The notes below the pieces were generated by a model that saw only the letters and a list, made by a program, of their open reading frames with translations, had not been told where the DNA came from and did no database searches. Of a DNA stretch of 11,363 bases, positions 1-6,472 are shown piece after piece. Location of the stretch: assembly GCA_046296435.1 (NCBI GenBank), contig JBKBLI010000081.1:1-11363 (forward strand), given 5' to 3'. The DNA is from M3007 sp046296435. GTDB lineage: Bacteria; Bacteroidota; Bacteroidia; Chitinophagales; Saprospiraceae. Both the position numbers and the translations under genes were made by a program. Positions within the stretch are counted from its first letter, which is position 1. Each line of letters begins with the position of its first letter.

Positions 1-326
1 AGCCCAAACATTGCCAAGTCATATTTGTCATCGGGATGAATTTTGGCTTCAAAAAATGCGTAATTCAGTGCTTCAAATTCACTTTTGGCATAGCCTAAAA
101 TATTGGCATAGTTTTTTGAAAAAAACACTATTTTCTTTTCGTTCAAATCAAATATTTGAATGGAAGAATTAGTAACCTCTGCTAAAGTTTCAACAATTCT
201 TTTGTGTTTGTCAAGTTTATCGTAGTCAATATTTTGAGTTTCAAATTGCAGCCCGTCCATATATTTCATGACAATTTCATATATGGCACTTCTTTGGTCA
301 ATATTCTGGTTTTCTTTTTTTGTCAT
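1..326 (-). CDS. PAS-domain protein, N-terminal part (cut by window edge)
   Basis: An open frame runs leftwards from an ATG at 326-324 to the window edge, giving 108 residues without a stop. The first 50 residues are charged and probably helical. Residues about 53-105 look like a PAS fold: an SIQIFDL strand, then IVFFSKNYANILGY, then the HPDD motif at 97-100 that is typical of PAS domains. In Bacteroidota such N-termini often precede a LuxR-type helix-turn-helix, but that part would lie off the window, so the output domain is unknown. A possible -7 box (TAAATTTG, 347-340) lies 13 bases before the start; no Shine-Dalgarno is visible. Codon use is AT-rich, unlike every other gene here, which suggests either transfer or an assembly join. 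The PAS call is fairly secure; a regulatory role is inferred. Confidence 0.75.
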   Translation of the reverse strand, partial: MTKKENQNIDQRSAIYEIVMKYMDGLQFETQNIDYDKLDKHKRIVETLAEVTNSSIQIFDLNEKKIVFFSKNYANILGYAKSEFEALNYAFFEAKIHPDDKYDLAMFG

Positions 327-339
327 GATTGTATTAATG

Positions 340-347
340 CAAATTTA
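340..347 (-). promoter_or_regulatory. Possible -7 box of the PAS-domain gene
   Basis: TAAATTTG on the minus strand fits the Bacteroidota -7 consensus TAnnTTTG and sits 13 bases before the ATG. No TTG-type -33 element is seen at the usual distance, so this rests on the -7 box alone, in AT-rich sequence where chance matches are common. Confidence 0.35.
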
Positions 348-414
348 GTCTAATACTTTTGTCTATGGTTTGTAGTTGGGATGCAATGACCGCTAACTCA
401 CAAATATACGAAAG

Positions 415-468
415 TTTTGTCGCACTTTTTGTATTGTTGCCCTTGACAATACAAAAAGTACGACAAGA
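415..468. repeat. Long near-perfect inverted repeat (hairpin)
   Basis: Two 21-base arms (417-437 and 446-466) are reverse complements with one mismatch (a C opposite an A) around an 8-base loop. One G-T pair and one A-T pair extend the stem to 415-468. Each arm contains a run of five T or A. No T-run follows on either strand, so it does not look like a simple intrinsic terminator. It lies between the PAS gene and tsaE, both on the minus strand. Confidence 0.85.
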
Positions 469-620
469 ACTTACCCTGCTTTCCGGGTACAAATCGTCAA
501 ACGGGCTTTTTATATTTTCAGTGTTTGGTTGATGAATTTAGATTTTAAGTGCAAATTTAGGTCTTTTTTTTATCGCTAAAAGTTTTTTGGGTTTTCAGAA
601 AATATTTTTCTCTGCTCTTT

Positions 621-660
621 GCGCAAGTGACGGCGGTTCGCGACAACGCGGCGCTTGCGC
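621..660. repeat. GC-rich inverted repeat downstream of tsaE
   Basis: GCGCAAG at 621-627 is the reverse complement of CTTGCGC at 654-660, and a smaller CGCG-ACAA-CGCG hairpin lies between them (639-650). It begins 28 bases past the tsaE stop. No T-run follows in the tsaE direction, so a role as terminator is possible but weakly supported. Confidence 0.4.
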
Positions 661-688
661 GCAAAAAAGACGCTAACCGCGCCTGCCG

Positions 689-1117
689 CTACGCCACTGT
701 AATCTCCCTGACCCCATCTTCTAAAGCGACGACGGTAATGCGCGCCATGTTGTCCGGGAAAAAAGGCTCGGCGATTTGGGGCCATTCGATCAAGCAATAG
801 GAGTCGTCCCAGAGCATATCCTCAAGCCCGATATCGGCCGCTTCCTCGGGCCGCTCGATGCGGTACAGGTCTAAGTGTCGGATCAGACCCTCGCCACCGC
901 CGGCGCGCGGATAGGCGTATTCGTTGACCAGAGCAAAGGTCGGGCTGGAGGTAGGGGTCAATACGCCTAAAAATTGTGCAAACGCCTTGACCAGCGCTGT
1001 CTTACCAGCCCCCATCTCGCCGTACAACGCAATTTTCCGGCGCCCGGCCAAGGCATCGAAGAGAGCGGGCATGAGCGCGATAAGCGATTCGGGTTGGGGC
1101 GCCGTGAATGTGTGCAT
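689..1117 (-). CDS. tsaE: TsaE, tRNA t6A threonylcarbamoylation ATPase subunit
   Basis: TsaE is the cytoplasmic ATPase that works with TsaB and TsaD to place the threonylcarbamoyl group on A37 of ANN-decoding tRNAs. The 142-residue product carries the family marks in order: Walker A GEMGAGKT at 33-40, SPTFALVNEY at 58-67, HLDLYR at 81-86, and the LIEWP segment at 109-113. I chose the ATG at 1117-1115. The frame stays open up to a TTG at 1231, but the extra 38 residues match nothing in the family, the usual length is about 140-150, and a -7 box overlaps that TTG. The stop is TAG at 691-689. Neighbours give no operon: the gene upstream is divergent. Identification is strong; the start is likely but not certain. 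Confidence 0.95.
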   Translation of the reverse strand: MHTFTAPQPESLIALMPALFDALAGRRKIALYGEMGAGKTALVKAFAQFLGVLTPTSSPTFALVNEYAYPRAGGGEGLIRHLDLYRIERPEEAADIGLEDMLWDDSYCLIEWPQIAEPFFPDNMARITVVALEDGVREITVA

Positions 1118-1228
1118 GCGGGCGTATTCTGACGGACGATAGAGACGTGTAGAGAGCGGGCAGAGAAAATGGGCTGGCACGGATAGAGGGAGTGGGACAA
1201 ACCGTTGTGTGCCGCCCCCTACGCGCTG

Positions 1229-1236
1229 CAAAGGTA
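1229..1236 (-). promoter_or_regulatory. Probable tsaE -7 box
   Basis: TACCTTTG on the minus strand is a full match to TAnnTTTG. It would start transcription near 1223, leaving a leader of roughly 105 bases before the chosen ATG. No good -33 TTG is seen. Its position overlaps the most upstream possible tsaE start (TTG at 1231) and argues against that start. Confidence 0.45.
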
Positions 1237-1266
1237 GTCAAACTGAGCCAAATATAGCAGCCTGAC

Positions 1267-1274
1267 TATTTTTG
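1267..1274 (+). promoter_or_regulatory. Possible -7 box of the BtuF-like gene
   Basis: TATTTTTG fits TAnnTTTG and ends only 4 bases before the ATG at 1279. If real, the transcript would begin at or next to the start codon, making it leaderless or nearly so. No -33 element is visible. Confidence 0.35.
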
Positions 1275-1278
1275 CAGC

Positions 1279-2073
1279 ATGAACGCCTTCGTAACGCGCG
1301 ACCAGATCGGCCGGGAGGTGCGCCTGAGCGCCTTCCCACCGCGCCGCATTGTGTCCTTAGTACCTTCGCAGACCGAACTGTTACACGCGTTGGGGTTGCG
1401 CGAAGAGGTTGTCGGCATCACCAAATTCTGCGTGCATCCAAGCGAATGGTTCCGCAGCAAACCGCGCATCGGCGGGACAAAGAATCCGCATATCGATCGT
1501 ATCTGCGCCCTGAAACCCGATCTCGCAATCGCCAATCAGGAGGAAAATGCCCGCGACACGGTCCTGCAATTGGAAAAGGCCGGCTGTCCGGTATGGGTCA
1601 GCGACGTGCGCGATCTGTACGGAGCGCTGGCCATGATACGCGGCGTAGGCCAACTGGTCGGCCGTAACGAAGCGGCGGCGGACCTGTGCGCAGATATTGC
1701 AGTCGCATTTGCGGCCATTCCGCCTGCGTCTGCGCCCCGTCGGGCGGCCTATCTGATCTGGCGCAAACCTTACATGGCTGCCGGCGGCGATACGTTCATA
1801 GACGACATGCTGACCCGCGCAGGCTTCGAAAACGTGTTTGGACACATGAATCGCTATCCCGAAGTCAGCGCCGAACAACTGGCGGAGGCTGCGCCTGAGT
1901 GGGTGCTGCTGTCGTCGGAACCGTATCCGTTCAAGGACAGGCACCTGCGGGAATTGCAGGAAATTTGCCGCGGCGCCAGAGTACGTCTGGTTGACGGAGA
2001 GTTGTTCTCGTGGTACGGAAGTCGTCTGCTCAAGAGCGGGCCGTATCTGGCCGCCCTGGCTTCAGATTTTTAG
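1279..2073 (+). CDS. BtuF-like helical-backbone metal receptor protein
   Basis: The 264-residue product resembles the class III periplasmic-binding-protein fold of BtuF and FepB-type receptors, which bind cobalamin or metal chelates for ABC importers. Visible family features are RRIVSLVPSQTELLHALGL near 22-40, the VGITKFCVHP segment at 45-54, IGGTKNP at 64-70, the LKPDLAIANQEEN strand and turn at 78-90, WRKPYMAAGGDTFI at 161-174, and LLSSEPYPFKDRH at 210-222. There is no signal peptide or lipobox, so the protein probably stays in the cytoplasm, as many Bacteroidota members of this family do; it may then be a binding or sensing protein and not a transport receptor. No TonB receptor, permease or ATPase lies next to it. 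The ATG is supported because the family sequence begins almost at once. The ligand is not known. Confidence 0.85.
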   Translation: MNAFVTRDQIGREVRLSAFPPRRIVSLVPSQTELLHALGLREEVVGITKFCVHPSEWFRSKPRIGGTKNPHIDRICALKPDLAIANQEENARDTVLQLEKAGCPVWVSDVRDLYGALAMIRGVGQLVGRNEAAADLCADIAVAFAAIPPASAPRRAAYLIWRKPYMAAGGDTFIDDMLTRAGFENVFGHMNRYPEVSAEQLAEAAPEWVLLSSEPYPFKDRHLRELQEICRGARVRLVDGELFSWYGSRLLKSGPYLAALASDF

Positions 2074-2079
2074 CTTCAG

Positions 2080-2112
2080 AAAAAAATCGCCCCTCGCTTT
2101 ACCACATGGGGC
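2080..2112 (-). terminator. Probable intrinsic terminator of the cyclophilin gene
   Basis: Read on the minus strand, GCCCC (2112-2108) pairs with GGGGC (2093-2089) around a 14-base loop, and a run of seven T follows at 2086-2080. It starts 4 bases after the cyclophilin stop. The stem is short and the loop large, so strength is uncertain. The convergent BtuF-like gene ends just before it, at 2073. Confidence 0.55.
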
Positions 2113-2116
2113 CGCG

Positions 2117-3034
2117 TCAATAGATCGGACGTATGTGCATGCGCACATCGGATGCGGGGCGTTCGTTGGCGTCTGTAGGCAACTCGGCTATTTTGTCCAA
2201 CACCTCCAAGCCCTCTACGATGCGTCCGAATACGGTGTACTCCATGTCAAGCTGAGGCGCGCCGCCGTATTTCAGATAAGCGGCGCGCAGTTCGGGTCGG
2301 TACCTGAAGTTGCGCGCGTTCTCGATTTGGGTCAGGTCGGCCTCGCCCACTGGCCGACCGTGTACGATATAAAATTGAGAGCCGTTGGACTTTTTCTCCG
2401 GATTCGCTGTGCGGGCGGCGGCAAGCGCGCCACGTAAGTGGACTAAACTATCGCGAATCTCGGCGGGGATCATGCGCGAGGGACCGCCGTGGCCAAGGAT
2501 CTCGCCCGGCGCGGCTTTGCGCGAGTTGGGGTCGCCGCCCTGTACCACGAATCCGCGTATGACGCGGTGAAACAACAGATCGTCGTAGAAACCCTCAGAC
2601 GCTAATTTGAGGAAATTGTCGCGATGCAGCGGAGTTCCGGCGTTCAACTCCGCCACCATGACGCCGTGCGTGGTTTCAATCTCCACAAGACAATTTTCGG
2701 GCGGAAAGACCTGCAGGCGTTGAACATATGCTACCGCCCGTCGCTTGCGATAGGCGGTCAGGCGCACCTCATAATTGCCGGACTGCGCGTAGCGATGCGT
2801 CGGATTAGGCTGATCGGATACGGAGCCGTCGCCAAAATCCCATTCAAAACGATCGAACCCTTTCGCCGGCGCTTTGAAGGATACAGTAACCGGCGCGCTC
2901 AAACGCGAGGTCGGAACTTCAAACAGAGGGGTGGGACGCTGTGCCTGAAGCATGGATAGGCAAATCCAAAACAAGGTCGATACAAGTAAGACGCTACCCG
3001 TGCGTGGGCGCAAATATAGGTGAATCAGGCGCAT
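2117..3034 (-). CDS. Secreted cyclophilin-type peptidyl-prolyl isomerase with PKD domain
   Basis: This 305-residue protein should catalyse cis-trans isomerisation of prolyl bonds outside the cytoplasm. Residues 1-31 form a signal peptide (hydrophobic core about 14-28, likely cleavage near LQA-Q); the cysteine at 25 does not fit a lipobox. Residues 38-110 are a PKD fold with WDFGDG at 65-70 and THRYAQSGNYEV at 79-90. Residues 114-303 are the cyclophilin domain: FHRVIRGFVVQGGDP at 155-169 holds the expected catalytic Arg157, Phe162 and Gln165, SNGSQFYIV at 216-224 supplies the Phe of the active site, and YTVFGRI is at 266-272. The tryptophan found in human cyclophilin A is not obvious. The ATG at 3034 is the only one giving a full signal peptide. 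It lies 28 bases after a tRNA gene on the same strand, so co-transcription is likely. The PKD domain may help the enzyme bind polysaccharide or other surface proteins. Confidence 0.92.
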   Translation of the reverse strand: MRLIHLYLRPRTGSVLLVSTLFWICLSMLQAQRPTPLFEVPTSRLSAPVTVSFKAPAKGFDRFEWDFGDGSVSDQPNPTHRYAQSGNYEVRLTAYRKRRAVAYVQRLQVFPPENCLVEIETTHGVMVAELNAGTPLHRDNFLKLASEGFYDDLLFHRVIRGFVVQGGDPNSRKAAPGEILGHGGPSRMIPAEIRDSLVHLRGALAAARTANPEKKSNGSQFYIVHGRPVGEADLTQIENARNFRYRPELRAAYLKYGGAPQLDMEYTVFGRIVEGLEVLDKIAELPTDANERPASDVRMHIRPIY

Positions 3035-3062
3035 CGGCTGTAGTCGCTGGAATCCGACTGAG

Positions 3063-3135
3063 TGATCCCGACAGGGCTCGAACCTGTAACCTACTGCTTA
3101 GAAGGCAGTTGCTCTATCCGTTGAGCTACGGGACC
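3063..3135 (-). tRNA. tRNA-Arg (anticodon TCT)
   Basis: The minus strand folds into a full 73-base cloverleaf. The acceptor stem GGTCCCG pairs with CGGGATC with one G-T pair, the D stem is GCTC/GAGC, the anticodon stem is ACTGC/GCAGT around loop CTTCTAA, and the T arm is ACAGG-TTCGAGC-CCTGT. The anticodon TCT reads AGA (and probably AGG). The discriminator base is A and CCA is not encoded. A -7 box sits 11 bases upstream of the 5' end. Confidence 0.96.
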
Positions 3136-3146
3136 TGTTTTCGCCG

Positions 3147-3154
3147 CAAATTTA
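3147..3154 (-). promoter_or_regulatory. Probable -7 box of the tRNA-Arg gene
   Basis: TAAATTTG on the minus strand fits TAnnTTTG and would start transcription a few bases before the mature tRNA 5' end at 3135, the expected arrangement for a tRNA gene. The -33 element is not clear. It may also serve the cyclophilin gene behind the tRNA. Confidence 0.5.
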
Positions 3155-3376
3155 CGCACATTTTCAAAAACGACGTCCGTTTTTTTATATCTCCCGCATC
3201 CTTCTTGGCCCGCGCTGCATCCCCGCGCGCGCTTTCCTCCAAAAACCCCCCTGACTTTTTGCGCGCGCCCCCCCCTTCGCGTCCCTTGCGGGAAAAAAAC
3301 TTCGCGCCCCAAAAAACGAAATGACGCGCGACAATGCCGAAACGCAAAAATAAGATCGATCATCAGCAAATAATCG

Positions 3377-3384
3377 TACCTTTG
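3377..3384 (+). promoter_or_regulatory. Probable -7 box of the DEAD-box helicase gene
   Basis: TACCTTTG fully matches TAnnTTTG. A start near 3391 would give a leader of about 47 bases whose last 17 are all pyrimidines. No clear TTG is present at -33. Confidence 0.5.
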
Positions 3385-3437
3385 CGCGCTTTTATAAAAG
3401 CCGTTTCCGCCCCGACAAACTTTTTTTCTTTTTTTTC

Positions 3438-5123
3438 ATGACATCATTCAAAGATTTGGGCTTGGCCGACTCGCTCCTGCAAGCAGTCGAAGCATTGGGT
3501 TTTACAGCGCCAACGCCCGTACAGCAACTGGTCATCCCGGTTGCGTTGAGTTCCGACAGCGACTTCATAGCCTTGGCTCAGACCGGCACCGGCAAGACTG
3601 CCGCTTTCGGACTACCGTTGTTGCAACGCATAGACCCTGCAAAAAAATACGTGCAGGCCCTGATCCTGTGCCCCACTCGGGAGTTGTGCGTACAGGTAGC
3701 GAACGATCTGGGCAATTACGCCGCTTTTCAACCGGCGCTAAGCGTTTGCGCCGTTTACGGCGGCGCCGACATGGATGCGCAGATCAAGCAGTTGCGGCGC
3801 GGCGCTCAGATCGTGGTCGCGACGCCGGGTCGGTTGGTCGATCTGCTGATGCGGCAGGCCATTGGTCTCGACCGCGCCGACTACGTGGTCTTGGACGAAG
3901 CCGACGAAATGCTCAAGATGGGCTTCAAAGAAGCCGTGCAGATCATCATGGACGCCGCAGAAAACAGAAAGAGCACTTGGCTCTTCTCGGCGACCATGCC
4001 GCCTGACGTCAGGGCTTTGGCCAACGACTACATGAACGACCCGCATGAGTTGCAGGTCGAGCGTCTGAACCAAAACGCCAACATCGAGCACCATTATTAT
4101 CTGTGTCGCTCAGACACCCGATTCTCGGCGCTCAAGCGCATCGTGGATGCCCATCCGGGCATTTACGCCCTGATCTTCTGCCGCACAAAAGACGAGACCA
4201 AGCAGATCGCAGAGCAAATGATACGCGACGGCTACGACGCAGAGGCGCTGCACGGCGACCTGGCGCAGCCCGACCGCGATCGCGTAATGCAGCGCTTCCG
4301 GGAGCGCAACCTCCAACTCCTCATCGCCACCGACGTGGCCGCCCGGGGCATCGACGTCAGCGACGTTTCGCACGTCATCCATTACGGACTGCCCAACGAA
4401 ATCGAGGTCTATACGCACCGCTCCGGACGCACGGGGCGGGCCGGACGAAAAGGAGTCTCAATAAGTATCGTAACCAGCGCATTTTTGGCCAAAATACCGC
4501 AACTGGAGCGCAAACTCGGCGCCAGGTTCATCCAAAAGCGCATTCCGACCGGCCTCGAAGTTTGCCAGGAACAATTGCTGCACATCGTGCGTAATATACG
4601 GGATCAGGAAGTGCGCTACGACGAAATTGAGCCGTTCATGCCTCAGATCTACGAAATGCTCAAAGACCTCAGCAAGGAAGAACTGATCATGCGTTTCGCC
4701 AGCGTCGAGTTCAACCGCTTCCTCGCCTACTATCGCAACGCTCCCGACATCAATCCGGGCGCCCCCGGCGCCAAAAAAGCGCGCAGTGCCGACAACGGCC
4801 CCGCCGAATCAAAGCGCCTGTTTGTCAATATCGGCCTGATGGACGGCGTCAACAAGCGGGATTTTCTGGAGGTGCTGTGCGGCGATATCGGGATACCCAA
4901 GGCAGCCGTCGGCGAGATCAGCCTCAAAAAGTCGTACATGCACTTCAATGTTGAAGCAGGATATGCCCGCGAAGCCAAGATCGGATTGGAAGATTTTACG
5001 ATCAACAACCGCAAGGTGAGGGTGAGCGAGGCGGAGCCGATGAAGGAAAAAGCGCCTCCAAAAAAAGAAAAGGCCTTCAAGAGCAAAGTCAAGCCGGGCA
5101 AAAAGGAAAAATACCGATTCTGA
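3438..5123 (+). CDS. DEAD-box ATP-dependent RNA helicase, CsdA/DbpA type
   Basis: The 561-residue protein is a DEAD-box helicase that unwinds short RNA duplexes in ribosome assembly, mRNA decay or cold adaptation. Motifs are complete: Q motif region 4-30 (ending APTPVQQ), motif I AQTGTGKT 47-54, Ia PTREL 79-83, GG 108-109, Ib TPGRL 129-133, DEAD 153-156, SAT 184-186, LHGDL 271-275, TDVAARGID 298-306, and HRSGRTGRAGR 327-337. After a linker, residues about 459-530 (KRLFVNIGLMDGVNKRDFL onward) form the DbpA-type RNA-binding domain, followed by a lysine-rich tail at 536-561. This layout matches E. coli DeaD/CsdA and its Bacteroidota relatives; a specific symbol would be a guess. The ATG at 3438 fits the family start and is preceded by a 17-base pyrimidine tract in place of a Shine-Dalgarno. 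The next gene is convergent and ends 48 bases away. Confidence 0.96.
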   Translation: MTSFKDLGLADSLLQAVEALGFTAPTPVQQLVIPVALSSDSDFIALAQTGTGKTAAFGLPLLQRIDPAKKYVQALILCPTRELCVQVANDLGNYAAFQPALSVCAVYGGADMDAQIKQLRRGAQIVVATPGRLVDLLMRQAIGLDRADYVVLDEADEMLKMGFKEAVQIIMDAAENRKSTWLFSATMPPDVRALANDYMNDPHELQVERLNQNANIEHHYYLCRSDTRFSALKRIVDAHPGIYALIFCRTKDETKQIAEQMIRDGYDAEALHGDLAQPDRDRVMQRFRERNLQLLIATDVAARGIDVSDVSHVIHYGLPNEIEVYTHRSGRTGRAGRKGVSISIVTSAFLAKIPQLERKLGARFIQKRIPTGLEVCQEQLLHIVRNIRDQEVRYDEIEPFMPQIYEMLKDLSKEELIMRFASVEFNRFLAYYRNAPDINPGAPGAKKARSADNGPAESKRLFVNIGLMDGVNKRDFLEVLCGDIGIPKAAVGEISLKKSYMHFNVEAGYAREAKIGLEDFTINNRKVRVSEAEPMKEKAPPKKEKAFKSKVKPGKKEKYRF

Positions 5124-5171
5124 GCGCTCCCCCGCCTTGCGCATGTCCGCCGCTGCCGTCCAGCCGGCAAG

Positions 5172-5903
5172 TCATGACCTAGCGCTGCGGGCTACAAAAT
5201 AACAATTCAAACGCCCCTCGTACTGGCGTTTGAACGCATCGCGACTGAGCGGCGGAAGGCCCTTGAGCAGGGCCTCGGGCAGATAGATATCCATATCGCA
5301 GGCGTCAAAAAAATCGAACATCTTGTCGGGCGTAGCGTCGTAAATATCCGACGCCCCCAGCCCGTATTCGAAGACAACGATCGGTTTGCAGCGGCGGAGG
5401 GTTTGCACGGCGCCCTCCAGCACAAGAAGCTCGGCGCCCTCCACGTCTATCTTGATGAGATCCACCCGCGCGTTGGGAGGCAATACGTCGTCGAGGCGCC
5501 GCGTTTGCACAATAATGGTCGTATCCTCCTCGACGGGGCGGTCGTACCGGCGCTTGAGCAGGCCGCTGTACGAGGGGTTGCTGATCACGTAGTTGAAGCG
5601 GGCCTCGCCATTGGCATTGCTAAGCGCCACATCTGAAATCTCGACATTCGGACGCCGGGCGTACTTGCGCGCCAAACGCTCGTAGAGATGAGGCAGCGGC
5701 TCGAATCCGTAGTGCCGGGCGTGAGGCGCGCGCGCCAGCAGCAGGTCGAGTATCTCTCCCTTGTGGCAACCCACATCCACGCTGCAACCGTCGGTCGGAA
5801 AATATCGGACGATGATGCGCCGGGTCAGGCGGTCGTAGCGTTGGTTGGCGGTGATGTCGAAAGGCGCGTAACGCAGGGCCTTTTTCAGCAAATCTTTGAG
5901 CAT
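5172..5903 (-). CDS. FkbM family SAM-dependent methyltransferase
   Basis: This 243-residue protein belongs to the FkbM group of O-methyltransferases, which often methylate sugars or polyketides. The nucleotide-binding core shows SVDVGCHKGE at 41-50 (motif I), GFEPLP at 66-71, DVALSNANGEARF at 91-103, the hallmark LIKIDVEGAELLVLEGA at 149-165, and VVFEYG at 176-181. The frame is open upstream to an ATG at 5981, but I prefer the ATG at 5903: a full -7 box (5928-5921) lies between the two, the preceding 26 residues are not family-like, and MLKDLLKKALRY is a normal start. No glycosyltransferases or other cell-wall genes lie nearby, so the substrate cannot be inferred. The stop is TGA at 5174-5172. 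Confidence 0.9.
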   Translation of the reverse strand: MLKDLLKKALRYAPFDITANQRYDRLTRRIIVRYFPTDGCSVDVGCHKGEILDLLLARAPHARHYGFEPLPHLYERLARKYARRPNVEISDVALSNANGEARFNYVISNPSYSGLLKRRYDRPVEEDTTIIVQTRRLDDVLPPNARVDLIKIDVEGAELLVLEGAVQTLRRCKPIVVFEYGLGASDIYDATPDKMFDFFDACDMDIYLPEALLKGLPPLSRDAFKRQYEGRLNCYFVARSARS

Positions 5904-5920
5904 GCGGACAAAAGTTGCCG

Positions 5921-5928
5921 CAAAGCTA
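5921..5928 (-). promoter_or_regulatory. Probable -7 box of the FkbM methyltransferase gene
   Basis: TAGCTTTG on the minus strand matches TAnnTTTG and places transcription start near 5914, about 10 bases before the ATG at 5903. This favours 5903 over the upstream ATG at 5981. No -33 element is evident. Confidence 0.5.
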
Positions 5929-6019
5929 TGTATAAAACATGAAAGTCCACCCCCTGCCCCCTTCGCGCCGCCCTCAGGCATTGCGGAGCCGATGCGCTGC
6001 CGGGGCCAGAGCCGCAGAC

Positions 6020-6472
6020 TCAGTCCGGAAAGTCAGCCTGAAATACAAAAGCGCCGGTATCCAAATCCAATCGCGCGCAATACGTCCGCAGGCCGTTGCT
6101 CACCGCAAGGTATGGCGCGCGCAAGGCCATGTTGTAACGGGAGGCCTGCTCAAAGGCGCCATCATCGATCGCCACGTTTGGCGATTTACATTCTACGATG
6201 AGCCAGGGGCGCCCTTCGGCGTCATAGACAGCTATGTCGCAGCGTTGCAGTTGACCGTTGACGCGCACGCCCATCTCCGAGCGCATGCGACCGCGAGGGT
6301 ACTTTTTCGCAGTCAGGAAATGCTGTAGTAACAACTGCCGCAGCAACTCCTCGGGCGACAGGGCCACATACTTCCTGCGGATGGGGTCAAATATTTCGCG
6401 ACCCGCTTCCCGCTCGCGCAGGCGCAACGCGGAGCGATAAGCGCTCAGGTCAAGATGGATTGAAGCGTCCAC
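6020..6472 (-). CDS. HsdR N-terminal-like (PD-(D/E)XK fold) protein
   Basis: The 150-residue product resembles the stand-alone 'type I restriction enzyme R protein N terminus' family (HSDR_N_2) found widely in Bacteroidota. IFDPIRRKYVALSPEELLRQ at 27-46 is the family opening. The nuclease-fold residues are present: Asp79 in CDIAVYD, Glu94 and Lys96 in LIVECKSPN, and Gln109 in FEQASRYN. It could therefore bind metal and cut DNA, but no target or partner is known. There are no hsdM, hsdS or helicase domains here, so it should not be read as a restriction system. The only usable start in this frame is a GTG at 6472-6470; a stop lies six codons upstream, and the nearby ATG at 6483 is out of frame. 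It sits between the M28 peptidase and FkbM genes on the same strand, with gaps of 345 and 116 bases. Confidence 0.88.
   Translation of the reverse strand: MDASIHLDLSAYRSALRLREREAGREIFDPIRRKYVALSPEELLRQLLLQHFLTAKKYPRGRMRSEMGVRVNGQLQRCDIAVYDAEGRPWLIVECKSPNVAIDDGAFEQASRYNMALRAPYLAVSNGLRTYCARLDLDTGAFVFQADFPD

Larger units (their letters stand above)
327..688. other. AT-rich gene-free stretch with composition break
   Basis: I find no credible coding region here. The stretch holds two TAAATTTG boxes read leftwards (347-340 and 559-552), a long inverted repeat (415-468) and a second, GC-rich inverted repeat (621-660). Sequence up to about 600 is AT-rich like the PAS gene, while from about 615 rightwards it is GC-rich like the rest of the window. 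Confidence 0.6.
3136..3437. other. Divergent intergenic region, tRNA-Arg / DEAD-box helicase
   Basis: This stretch separates the minus-strand tRNA from the plus-strand helicase and holds one -7 box for each. The middle is rich in homopolymer runs (C6 and C8, several A or T runs) and CGCG tracts. The frames read through it have no family-like sequence; the reverse frame ending in the tRNA is the usual artefact of a tRNA-Arg gene. Confidence 0.6.

Noticed and set aside
576..797. Minus-strand frame of 73 residues overlapping the end of tsaE
   Set aside because: It overlaps tsaE in another frame, is arginine-rich and has no motif; tsaE is unambiguous.
3011..3018. TATATTTG on the minus strand near the cyclophilin start
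   Set aside because: It lies downstream of the start codon, and using it would remove the signal peptide start. The box upstream of the tRNA is a better promoter candidate.
3204..3216. A 13-base match (CTTGGCCCGCGCT) shared with 6670-6682
   Set aside because: One or two such matches are expected by chance in a sequence of this length, and the flanks do not match.
3091..3369. Minus-strand frame ending GPVAQRIEQLPSKQ
   Set aside because: Its tail is the translation of the tRNA-Arg gene, a common false gene call; the rest is low-complexity sequence.
6020..6472. Reading the HsdR_N-like gene as part of a type I restriction system
   Set aside because: It is only 150 residues with no helicase domain, and no hsdM or hsdS lies in the window.
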